Shown: in pieces, positions 1 to 6,183 of the stretch
How the letters are laid out: every line of letters begins with the position of its first letter
How positions within the stretch are numbered: position 1 is the first letter of the stretch
Assembly (NCBI GenBank): GCA_947174175.1
Contig: CAMWHW010000060.1
Span: 1 to 6,215 of the forward strand
Length of the DNA stretch: 6,215 nt
Direction of reading: 5' to 3'
DNA from: an uncultured Clostridia bacterium
GTDB lineage: Bacteria; Bacillota; Clostridia; Christensenellales; Borkfalkiaceae
Notes under the pieces: model-generated
What the model was told of the DNA's origin: nothing
The model's input: only the letters and a program-made list of their open reading frames with translations
Databases searched by the model: none
Position numbers and translations under genes: made by a program

Positions 1-2222
1 CCCCTACACCTACCCCCACGCCCACTCCTACGGGCGACAAGCTGAAGGTTCCCGCAGACGCGGTTGCGCTTATGGTTGAAGGCGTCGGCGACGAGGAAGT
101 TCAGCTTTCCGCGGCAAAGAAGTCCCACGCAATCGATAAGACGGGCATAAAGGTATACTTCGGTACGGGTGACAGATCCAACCCCACCAAGGGCACGGAA
201 GTTCCCGCAGCTAATCTTGACCTCAAGCTGGTTGACCCTAAGGAACAGACCTGCAGCTCGTGGGAAGGCTTAAAGATGAACGGCGACTACACCTTAACCG
301 CAAAGCTTAAGGACGCAGTCGATTCCGAAGGCAATGCGCTTGACGAAAACGATTACGTAGGCACCATTCTCGTAAAGGTTATCAACAAGGCTACCGAGAT
401 TGCGCTGAAGGAAGGCGCAACCACCACGCAGGCACAGTCGGTTGTGGACGGCATGACCTCCACCTGGACTTACGAAATCACCCGTGAAAACGAGGACAAG
501 GAAGACGTTGCGGCTAAGAACGTAACCGTCGGCAGAATCGACCACGTTCACACCGGTGAAAGATCGGCTGCCATTTCCACCAAGGTAGAAGGCGTGGAAG
601 TTAAGGGCACCGTAAATTACACTATCAGTGCAACGGACGGCGCAATCGTTCAGTCCTACGCTCTGCGTGCGGCAGACCTTGCAGACAAGGTTTCCGGCAA
701 CGACGGCATTCAGAAGGCTGACGTTAATCTTCAGGACGGCAGATTCATAGTTCAGGCAACGAAGGGCGGAGTTGACGACCACGGCAACGAATACGACGGC
801 AAATATTTTGCAAAGCGTCTTAAGTTCGGCGGTCACGTACTCGGCGACAATTCCAAGGCGTACATCAAGATTCACGTAGACGCAGCGGCTCTTATTACCG
901 TATACGGATACGCTAACACCGGTACGGCGGGCAACGGCGAAGCAAACAGATACCTTTCGATATACGACGGTATAACTTATACTGACGGTCAGAAGAAGGC
1001 TACTCTCGGCAACATCATCGGCGACAAGCAGAACACCTTGCAGAAGGAAGATACCAGACACACGTTCAACGTTACCGCAGCGGGCGATTATTACCTCGTT
1101 TGCGAATCGGGCGACGTCTGCATCTCCTACGTTCAGGTTGACCAGATAGTTACCACCGGCGACGCAGTAAATCTCGGCGGTGACGCTGCTCCTTCCGCAC
1201 TTAACCTTGATACCTCCGCGGCAACCAAGGCGTACAAGAAGGACGCTACCGTTTCCTTCGAAGGAATAACCGGTTCGATTACCTATGCAAACGCAGTTAC
1301 CCTTGACTCGACCAAGGTTGACATTGCAAACGCAGACCTCGTATTCCCCGAAAGCGTTGATACCAGCAAGTTGGGTCCCAAGGAAGTAACCGTTGAATAT
1401 ACTCCCGAAGGCGGCAGCAAGCTTACGGCTAAATATACGATTAACGTTGAATCGGAAGTAGCAGGCGTATGGGGCGCAACCGCAAAGCTTTCGTCCGACG
1501 TCAACACCGAACTTCCCGAAGGCAGCGCGGCAGACGCAGCGGTTACCGTTAAGCTCAGCGATTTGGAAGCGGCTATCGTCGGCAACAGCACCACCGCAAC
1601 GGCTACCGTAACCGATGCTACTTATAAGGCCGAAGGTGCGGAAGGCGACGGCACGGCTATCACCGCGGCAGGCGTAGGAATCACCAAGGGCAAGTACGTT
1701 ATTACCGCAACCGTTAAGGTTACCGACGGCGACGACGAAGCTACCTTCGAAAATCTTACGATTGAAATCAACGTTACCGTAGCGGGCGAAATGTCCGAAT
1801 TAAAGCTGAACGTAAACGATTTAACCGCAGAAGCTAAGTATACCGCAGATAAAGTTCTTAAAACCGGAGAGCTTGCAACGATTACCGCATTGGTAGATTG
1901 TCAGGTGGAAGCGAACACCGGTACGACCGGATATACCAACCGTCTTAAAACCGGCGGCAGCGTAGCTACGAATAAGAAAGCAATAAAGGTTGAGCTGCAA
2001 GGCAAAGCTACTATTACGATAATCTATAAGAAGGGCGGCAACACCAGAACGGCGGGCTTGTACGACAGTTCAGCTAAGGTAATTGAGGCGCATTCTGAGG
2101 CAGAAGATAGTTCTTCGACGTTGTTCACGTATACGTTCGCGGCGGTTAACGCAGGCACCTATTATCTGGGTGGTACGAACGGTATCAACTTCTACGAAAT
2201 TATCATAACTCCCGCGGCATAA
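1..2222 (+). CDS. Exported multi-modular (Ig-like / beta-sandwich) surface protein, 5'-truncated by the window edge
   Basis: The frame is open from base 3, the first complete codon, to a tandem stop TAA TAA at 2220-2225, giving 739 visible residues. The ATG at 72 is not a credible start: no Shine-Dalgarno precedes it, and upstream in-frame codons encode a Pro-Thr linker followed by GDKLKVPADAVAL, which runs smoothly into the next module. In order I see the PT linker (3-32), two Ig-like stretches (about 60-390 and 391-650), a beta-sandwich module with an RLKFGG motif (about 721-1151), a bacterial Ig-like module of the YKKDATVSFEGI...VDTSKLGPKEVTVEYT type (about 1191-1460), another Thr/Ala-rich Ig-like stretch (1464-1787), and a second RLKxGG module (1791-2219). 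No catalytic motif, transmembrane segment or LPXTG anchor is visible. The protein ends directly after the last beta-strand. Such chains usually sit beside a catalytic domain in secreted carbohydrate-active enzymes, so a missing N-terminal enzyme domain is plausible but unseen. The coding call is secure; the function is not known. Confidence 0.9.
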   Translation, partial: PTPTPTPTPTGDKLKVPADAVALMVEGVGDEEVQLSAAKKSHAIDKTGIKVYFGTGDRSNPTKGTEVPAANLDLKLVDPKEQTCSSWEGLKMNGDYTLTAKLKDAVDSEGNALDENDYVGTILVKVINKATEIALKEGATTTQAQSVVDGMTSTWTYEITRENEDKEDVAAKNVTVGRIDHVHTGERSAAISTKVEGVEVKGTVNYTISATDGAIVQSYALRAADLADKVSGNDGIQKADVNLQDGRFIVQATKGGVDDHGNEYDGKYFAKRLKFGGHVLGDNSKAYIKIHVDAAALITVYGYANTGTAGNGEANRYLSIYDGITYTDGQKKATLGNIIGDKQNTLQKEDTRHTFNVTAAGDYYLVCESGDVCISYVQVDQIVTTGDAVNLGGDAAPSALNLDTSAATKAYKKDATVSFEGITGSITYANAVTLDSTKVDIANADLVFPESVDTSKLGPKEVTVEYTPEGGSKLTAKYTINVESEVAGVWGATAKLSSDVNTELPEGSAADAAVTVKLSDLEAAIVGNSTTATATVTDATYKAEGAEGDGTAITAAGVGITKGKYVITATVKVTDGDDEATFENLTIEINVTVAGEMSELKLNVNDLTAEAKYTADKVLKTGELATITALVDCQVEANTGTTGYTNRLKTGGSVATNKKAIKVELQGKATITIIYKKGGNTRTAGLYDSSAKVIEAHSEAEDSSSTLFTYTFAAVNAGTYYLGGTNGINFYEIIITPAA
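3..32 (+). repeat. (Pro-Thr)5 linker-coding repeat, continuing off the left edge
   Basis: Ten codons encode five Pro-Thr pairs, and bases 1-2 (CC) fit the end of one more Thr or Pro codon. PT linkers are typical flexible spacers between domains of secreted enzymes in Clostridia. The five pairs use five different codon combinations (CCT-ACA, CCT-ACC, CCC-ACG, CCC-ACT, CCT-ACG), so the protein repeat is regular while the DNA repeat is degenerate. It marks a domain boundary, with another domain expected upstream of the window. Confidence 0.85.
721..1151 (+). other. Beta-sandwich module A (first copy of the RLKxGG module) in the 5'-truncated surface protein
   Basis: This segment reads as a beta-rich module with recognisable landmarks in order: RLKFGG (816-833), an alternating hydrophobic strand ending ITVYGYA, an R-x-L-x-I-Y-D strand, and a closing TAAGDYYLVCESGDVCISY strand pair. 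The same landmarks recur in the same order at 1791-2219, so I read the two as divergent copies. Modules with this pattern (an R-L-x-x-G-G strand, a tyrosine-ended ITVY strand, an A-G-x-Y-Y-L closing strand) are, from memory, found on pectin-active enzymes. Sugar binding is an inference. The boundaries are approximate. Confidence 0.6.
1791..2219 (+). other. Beta-sandwich module B (second copy of the RLKxGG module) at the C terminus of the 5'-truncated surface protein
   Basis: The landmarks are RLKTGG (1941-1958), ATITIIYKKGG, an AGLYD strand and a closing NAGTYYLGGTNGINFYEI strand pair, after which the protein ends. The order and spacing match module A, although B is more compact in the middle (no equivalent of the ATLGNIIGDKQNTLQ stretch). 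Codon choice differs from the rest of the gene: lysine is AAA in 5 of 12 cases here, against 2 of 43 between 72 and 1790. Its terminal position and tidy ending suggest a self-contained, possibly ligand-binding domain; the ligand is unknown. Confidence 0.6.
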
Positions 2223-2255
2223 TAAGCTTCGGCAGGAACCAATTTAACACAAAAC

Positions 2256-2297
2256 GCACTACGCCCAACGGTAATTTTGCCGTTGGGCGCATAGTGC
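2256..2297 (+). terminator. Strong intergenic hairpin after the first gene (terminator-like, but no immediate + strand U-run)
   Basis: The arms GCACTACGCCCAACGG (2256-2271) and CCGTTGGGCG-CA-TAGTGC (2280-2297) pair over 10 + 6 base pairs, with a 2-nt bulge (CA, 2290-2291) and an 8-nt loop TAATTTTG. It lies 31 bases after the second of the tandem stop codons. On the + strand it is followed by a run of A, not U, so it lacks the classical intrinsic-terminator tail. The complement of the left flank gives a modest T-rich tail on the minus strand. It could terminate together with the next hairpin, protect an mRNA 3' end, or act mainly on antisense transcripts. Confidence 0.6.
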
Positions 2298-2300
2298 AAA

Positions 2301-2320
2301 AAAAGGCAGACAAGCCTTTT
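2301..2320 (+). terminator. Second small hairpin ending in UUUU, between the two genes
   Basis: AAAAGGC (2301-2307) pairs with GCCTTTT (2314-2320) across a 6-nt loop AGACAA. The stem is only 7 bp and mostly A-U, but it carries its own A-tract and U-tract like a minimal intrinsic terminator. Coming 3 bases after the larger hairpin, it may complete a weak or leaky two-part terminator that lets some transcription reach the lyase gene. Confidence 0.4.
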
Positions 2321-2324
2321 AACT

Positions 2325-2330
2325 TAAAAT
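2325..2330 (+). promoter_or_regulatory. Possible -10 element (TAAAAT) upstream of the lyase gene
   Basis: TAAAAT matches five of six positions of the sigma-A -10 consensus and lies in the AT-rich stretch 2317-2345 just after the hairpins. No convincing -35 element is found 16-18 bases upstream, where the second hairpin lies. A start near 2337 would leave a leader of about 24 nt that includes the ribosome binding site. This is a weak call; read-through from the upstream gene or an activator-dependent promoter are alternatives. Confidence 0.2.
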
Positions 2331-2342
2331 CTATATTTTTAT

Positions 2343-2348
2343 AAAGGA
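2343..2348 (+). promoter_or_regulatory. Ribosome binding site of the lyase lipoprotein gene
   Basis: AAAGGA lies 12 bases before the ATG at 2361, slightly longer than the usual spacing. It supports this ATG as the start, together with the signal peptide that begins immediately (MKSKKLISALLL). Confidence 0.65.
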
Positions 2349-2360
2349 AATAATACCGTT

Positions 2361-2444
2361 ATGAAATCAAAAAAACTTATTTCGGCGCTGCTGCTCGTTG
2401 CGGTAGCCGGTTCCGCCGCGGGCGCGGTAACTCTTGCAGCCTGC
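2361..2444 (+). other. Lipoprotein signal peptide and lipobox of the PL9-like lyase
   Basis: Residues 1-28 show a basic start (K2, K4, K5), a hydrophobic core (LISALLLVAVAG) and the lipobox Leu25-Ala26-Ala27-Cys28. Cleavage by signal peptidase II before Cys28, with lipid attachment to it, is expected from the family of signals. The following KDKPQEG is a typical polar tether before the catalytic domain. Confidence 0.9.
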
Positions 2445-5400
2445 AAGGATAAGCCTCAGGAAGGCGTTATCTACGTTGCGGTTAACGGCACGTCTAAGGG
2501 TAAGGGTACCAAAAAGAGCCCCAAAGAGCTTTCGGAAGTTTTGGCAGATCCGGACTTGGCGCCCGGCACGACCGTTCTGGTACAGCCCGGCACTTACGAA
2601 TTTACCAAAAGAACGACCGTTATGTCAAGCGGCACGTACAACAAGTACATTACCATAAAGAACGCTGACCCCACCCAAAAGGCGGTTATGTCGTTCTATG
2701 GTATGAAGTTCGAATCTACCGCCCGCGGCGTGCAGATTTACGGCGACTACATTCACTGGGACGGCATTGACGTGTGCGGCGCAGGCGACAACGGTATGTA
2801 CATAGGCGGCAGCTATAATATCGTTGAAAACTGCGAGTTCTACGACAACCGCGACACGGGTTTACAGCTTGGCAGAAGCTACAGCCCCGATCTGACAAAC
2901 AACATAAATCTCCAGTATGACGATATCAATTACTGGCCCAGCTATAACCTGATTAAAAACTGCACTTCGTACAACAACTACGATAACGAAACCTACGGCG
3001 AAAACGCCGACGGCTTCGCGGCAAAACTTACCGTAGGCTACGGCAACGTCTTTGACGGATGTATAGCTTACCGCAACTCGGACGACGGCTGGGATTTGTT
3101 CGCAAAGACGGACAGCGGCAACATCGGCGAAGTTATAATGTATAACTGCGTCGCTTTCGAAAACGGCTTTATACTCGAAACGCAGGAAGATTTCAATAAA
3201 AAATTCCCCACCTTCGATGCCCGCAGAAAGGAAAACGACACAAGCAAGTATACCACCCGCGACGGCGACGGCAACGGCTTTAAGCTGGGCGGCTCCGTAA
3301 TGGAAGGCGAGGTTTTGATGCAGAACTGCCTTTCGTTCAACAACCGTATGCACGGCGTAACCGATAACTCCAACCCCGGCGTGCTTATTATCGACGGTAT
3401 AACTTCCTACAACAACGGCGCAAACGTTAACGGCGAAGGCAAGATTGATTACACCAATTCTAACGGCATTGACGACGGTTGCGGCAACGTTGATTTCGCG
3501 CGTCAGTTCTACAGCTATAACCACATTGCAAACACCCTTTCCGTAAACAACGGCAACGGCTGGATGGCGGCGGACGAATACAGAGGAACGGTCAGCAATT
3601 CGACCTTCGTCAACGCAGGTTCGAACAGGAGGGGCGACGTTGCGTCCGATTTGCAGGCTTACGACGGTTTCTCCGTTACGAAGGACGCCGAGTATAACAC
3701 CAAGACCAAGGACAGAGGTACCAGAGTTACAACCGCAACTGCTGCGGCGGATATTTTCAAGGCTCTGCCCACTAACGACCTCGGCTTCGATAAGACTCTT
3801 CACAGCAAGTGGAGAAACAAGGATATGTCTATAAACCTCGGCGACCTGCTTGCGCTTAAAGACGCAGACGGCACGCAGGGCAGCAAACTCAATTATTCGA
3901 GCTGGGACGAGTATCCCCACTACGGCATGACCGACCTCACTACAATGTCGAGCGAGGACGACGCCGTTGCGCAGGCTATAATCGATATGGCTTATCTGCC
4001 CGTCAATACGAAGTCGGTATATCAGGATTTCGACGCGGTTACCAAGATTAAAAACGTAAATATCGCGTGGTCGTCCAGCGACGAATCGCTTATCAAGGTT
4101 ACCGATATAAAGGGTACTTCCAACTCCAAACACGAGGACGTTAGAATTCAGATTATCCGTCCCGACGATGGCGACAAGCAGGCTGTTCTGACCGCGACCG
4201 TTAAGCAGGGCAACGTTACCAAGACCAAGAATTTCACCTTGACCGTTAAAAAGAATACTTACCGTATCGGCGAGATTTACATCGAAGGTCTTACCAACGA
4301 CGCGATAATTATCGACAAGGGTGAAACGTGGAATGAGTTCCGTCCTCCCGTAGCGAAGATTATAAACGGCACTTCGGACAGCGGCGTGGAAATCGCGTCG
4401 GCTTTGTACACCAACGACCGTACTATTAAGTACGCTACGTTCGAAAATCCCGAATCCTTCGAGCTTATGCGTACCGGCTTCGATGCGACCAAGGCGGGTA
4501 TCTGGGAAATTACTCAGAAAATCACCATGGACGAGAATAAGGCCGAGCTTGCAAAGGCTGTGGACGGCGAGGGTCAGGCTCCCAACGTTGACACGAAGAT
4601 TTACTACATTTACGTTGCGGATCCCGGCGCAAAGGTTGATTTCAAGAAAGATAAAAACAACGTCGTTTTAAGTTCCGTTACCGTAAACCATACCGGCTAT
4701 AATATCTCATGTGAATTCGCAAGTCCTACCGGTACTATCTATTCGATGAGCGTTCCCGCGGGCGGCACTGTTCCCACGGCGGATCAGATTAAGGAGGCTG
4801 CTAACGACGAAACTAACACCGCGGCGGCTAAGTATGAATACCGCGCAACGGGCGGTTCGTTTGATTTCGAAAACGCTAACTCCGCGGGCTACACGGCTTA
4901 CTACTTCCTTGAAAATATGGACGGCACGCAGAAGTCCAAAGTTTACAGCAAGGCAATTTCCACCAAGGCAATTTCCACCAAGGCTGATTTCGAAGGTATG
5001 CTTGCTTCCAACAATAACACGACCATTTATCTGTTGCAGAACGATATCGACCTCGAAGGCAGCGTTACGACGGTAGACACCCCGTTCGTGGGCGTGTTCA
5101 ACGGTATGGGTCACAAGATTCATAACGCCGAAATCAAGAAGACGGTTGAGGACGACAAGATCCGCACCGGTCTATTCAGACTGGTTCAGGGCGGTTCGAT
5201 TATGAACGTTACGTTCGAAGATATCGTAGTCGAGGACGTTCTCGGTAAGGCGGAAAGAACAGGTCTCATCGCGGTAATGCGCGGCGGCTACCTCGGCAAC
5301 ATTGTCGTTCATAACTGCGACGTTACCGGTATCGCCAGAGTCGGCGCGCTGGTAGGTCAGATTATTACCGAGGCGAGCGACGGCTTCAATACATCGGTAA

Positions 5401-6134
5401 TCGACAGAATTTCCGTAACCAGCGACAAGGACGAGAGCGGCAATTACCTGCACAAGGTTTACGCAACTAACCAGAGAGCGGGTGCGGTAGTCGGCTATAT
5501 CCAGGCGGGCAACGCGGCTTATTACAATATCGTATACATTTCCAACTGCTACGTTGATACCTTCGTTCAGGCTGATACGAGCTATTGCGGCGGCGTACTC
5601 GGCAGATGCGACGACAGAAACGTCAACGACTATATGGAAATCACCAACTGCCTGTTCCTCGGCAAGCTTGAATCGCCCCTGCATACCGGCGGAATCGTAG
5701 GCGGTATTTCGGGCACCGGTAAGTCAAGAATATTCAGCTGCGTCGGCTACGGCACGATGATTTATTCGTCCGAAAAGACGCTGATGGAGTCTTCGGCAAA
5801 GAACTGCTCCAACATCGTAGGTAACTGCGGCAGCAACGCGGACGCTATCGTAAGAAACTGCTTCGCTAAGTTCGACGAGTACAATGCAAACTTCAACGTA
5901 ACCACGTTCGGCGCTTACGACGAAATAAGCGAAACTTACGCGGCGCAGATTAACGATCCCGAATTCTGGACGGAGGATTTAACGAGCTTCACGACTTCGG
6001 CTCTTCAGTTCTGCTCGGCTCAGTGGGATTTCGAAAACGTCTGGAAAGTAAGCGATCCCGATCCTATTACCCACGTGCTTAAGGCTCCTTACGTAAGCCT
6101 TATACACACTCTTCCTGCGGCAGACGCGGAATAA
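2361..6134 (+). CDS. Lipoprotein polysaccharide lyase, family PL9-like (pectate/rhamnogalacturonan lyase), with Ig-like modules and C-terminal GLUG-type repeats
   Basis: The complete gene encodes 1257 residues with an N-terminal lipoprotein signal (residues 1-27, lipobox LAAC, Cys28), so the product should be anchored on the outer face of the cytoplasmic membrane. Residues about 35-505 form a right-handed beta-helix. It opens with a VIYVAVNGT...PGTTVLVQPGTYEF segment and carries ADGFAAK (Asp217) and NSDDGWDLF (Asp241, Asp242, Asp245), then GNGFKLGG (Lys308). These match the PL9 calcium-binding aspartates and the catalytic lysine base known from Pel9A. PL9 enzymes cleave pectic backbones by calcium-dependent beta-elimination; pectate and rhamnogalacturonan lyases both occur in the family, so the exact substrate is open. 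Then come an Ig-like module resembling 'atrophied bacterial Ig' domains (about 535-632, with the IAWSSSDESLIKV motif), a second Ig-like module (635-754), an Fn3-like module (758-868), a duplicated KAIST linker, and GLUG-type repeats (876 to about 1160) with a Trp-rich tail. All active-site landmarks are present. The gene ends 16 bases before a strong terminator. Confidence 0.9.
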   Translation: MKSKKLISALLLVAVAGSAAGAVTLAACKDKPQEGVIYVAVNGTSKGKGTKKSPKELSEVLADPDLAPGTTVLVQPGTYEFTKRTTVMSSGTYNKYITIKNADPTQKAVMSFYGMKFESTARGVQIYGDYIHWDGIDVCGAGDNGMYIGGSYNIVENCEFYDNRDTGLQLGRSYSPDLTNNINLQYDDINYWPSYNLIKNCTSYNNYDNETYGENADGFAAKLTVGYGNVFDGCIAYRNSDDGWDLFAKTDSGNIGEVIMYNCVAFENGFILETQEDFNKKFPTFDARRKENDTSKYTTRDGDGNGFKLGGSVMEGEVLMQNCLSFNNRMHGVTDNSNPGVLIIDGITSYNNGANVNGEGKIDYTNSNGIDDGCGNVDFARQFYSYNHIANTLSVNNGNGWMAADEYRGTVSNSTFVNAGSNRRGDVASDLQAYDGFSVTKDAEYNTKTKDRGTRVTTATAAADIFKALPTNDLGFDKTLHSKWRNKDMSINLGDLLALKDADGTQGSKLNYSSWDEYPHYGMTDLTTMSSEDDAVAQAIIDMAYLPVNTKSVYQDFDAVTKIKNVNIAWSSSDESLIKVTDIKGTSNSKHEDVRIQIIRPDDGDKQAVLTATVKQGNVTKTKNFTLTVKKNTYRIGEIYIEGLTNDAIIIDKGETWNEFRPPVAKIINGTSDSGVEIASALYTNDRTIKYATFENPESFELMRTGFDATKAGIWEITQKITMDENKAELAKAVDGEGQAPNVDTKIYYIYVADPGAKVDFKKDKNNVVLSSVTVNHTGYNISCEFASPTGTIYSMSVPAGGTVPTADQIKEAANDETNTAAAKYEYRATGGSFDFENANSAGYTAYYFLENMDGTQKSKVYSKAISTKAISTKADFEGMLASNNNTTIYLLQNDIDLEGSVTTVDTPFVGVFNGMGHKIHNAEIKKTVEDDKIRTGLFRLVQGGSIMNVTFEDIVVEDVLGKAERTGLIAVMRGGYLGNIVVHNCDVTGIARVGALVGQIITEASDGFNTSVIDRISVTSDKDESGNYLHKVYATNQRAGAVVGYIQAGNAAYYNIVYISNCYVDTFVQADTSYCGGVLGRCDDRNVNDYMEITNCLFLGKLESPLHTGGIVGGISGTGKSRIFSCVGYGTMIYSSEKTLMESSAKNCSNIVGNCGSNADAIVRNCFAKFDEYNANFNVTTFGAYDEISETYAAQINDPEFWTEDLTSFTTSALQFCSAQWDFENVWKVSDPDPITHVLKAPYVSLIHTLPAADAE
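2463..3875 (+). other. PL9-type right-handed beta-helix catalytic domain (about residues 35-505)
   Basis: Short repeating coils rich in Asn and Gly (for example NIVENCEFYDN, NVFDGCIAYRN, VIMYNCVAFEN, VLMQNCLSFNN) are the asparagine-ladder coils of a parallel beta-helix. The spacing from Asp217 to Asp241, Asp242 and Asp245 is 24, 25 and 28 residues, as I recall for the calcium-site aspartates 209, 233, 234 and 237 of Pel9A. The catalytic lysine candidate is Lys308 in GNGFKLGG. The gap from Asp245 to Lys308 is longer than in Pel9A because of a charged insertion around residues 270-300. Confidence 0.8.
4949..4984 (+). repeat. Exact 15-bp tandem duplication in frame (KAIST-KAIST)
   Basis: AAGGCAATTTCCACC occurs at 4950-4964 and again, without any difference, at 4965-4979. 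It is flanked by C before and by a third partial copy AAGGC after (4980-4984). The unit is five codons, so the protein reads KAISTKAISTKA (residues 864-875). It lies at the junction between the Fn3-like module and the GLUG-type repeat domain. Confidence 0.9.
4986..6131 (+). other. C-terminal GLUG-type repeat domain, probably a second beta-helix-like fold (residues 876-1257)
   Basis: The domain opens with a typical entry motif (ADFEGML...YLLQNDIDLEG...FVGVFNGMGHKIHN). Glycine-led strands of the type GLF/GLI/GALVG/GAVVG/GGVLG/GGIVG/NIVG follow, beginning near residues 937, 968, 995, 1041, 1077, 1110 and 1151. Most are followed by an N-C-x-(hydrophobic) strand (VHNCDVTG, ISNCYVDT, ITNCLFLG, VRNCFAKF). 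This is the GLUG pattern known from bacterial surface proteins. The tail (NDPEFW...WDFENVWKVSD) is a common closing motif of such regions. Likely roles are binding or display; no catalytic residues are recognised. Confidence 0.65.
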
Positions 6135-6150
6135 GCAAAAATTAAATTCG

Positions 6151-6183
6151 GCGGCGGACGATTAGTCCGCCGCTTGATTTTTT
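6151..6183 (+). terminator. Rho-independent terminator of the lyase gene
   Basis: GCGGCGGAC (6151-6159) and GTCCGCCGC (6165-6173) form a perfect 9-bp G+C-rich stem with a 5-nt loop GATTA. The stem is followed by TTGATTTTTT (6174-6183). It starts 16 bases after the stop codon and should end the transcript. The last 32 bases of the window (6184-6215) show no gene or clear signal. Confidence 0.9.

Noticed and set aside
294..1061. Minus-strand open frame (255 codons) opposite the first gene
   Set aside because: It is also in codon register with the sense gene and explained by avoidance of TTA/CTA/TCA. The translation resembles no known family, and no start signals are seen.
2150..2222. A sortase (LPXTG) or other cell-wall anchor at the end of the first protein
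   Set aside because: The protein ends YEIIITPAA with no LPXTG, hydrophobic segment or basic tail, so no C-terminal anchor is supported.
2332..2345. TATATT / TATAAA boxes as -10 elements for the lyase gene
   Set aside because: Either box would start transcription within or after the AAAGGA ribosome binding site at 2343-2348, leaving the ATG at 2361 without a complete site. Neither has a good -35 partner.
2862..4133. Long minus-strand open frame (423 codons) opposite the lyase catalytic domain
   Set aside because: It is exactly in register with the sense codons, so its stops could arise only from sense TTA, CTA or TCA codons, which are absent from this stretch. It has no ribosome binding site, and the sense strand encodes a recognisable PL9 domain.
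5172..5684. Minus-strand open frame (170 codons) opposite the GLUG-type domain
   Set aside because: Same kind of shadow in codon register. The sense strand has clear GLUG repeats, and no promoter or ribosome binding site serves the minus frame.
5100..5900. DNA-level tandem repeats or a CRISPR-like array in the GLUG region
   Set aside because: The periodicity is in the protein only (units of about 27-46 residues). The nucleotide sequences of the units are diverged, with no constant repeat and spacer pattern.
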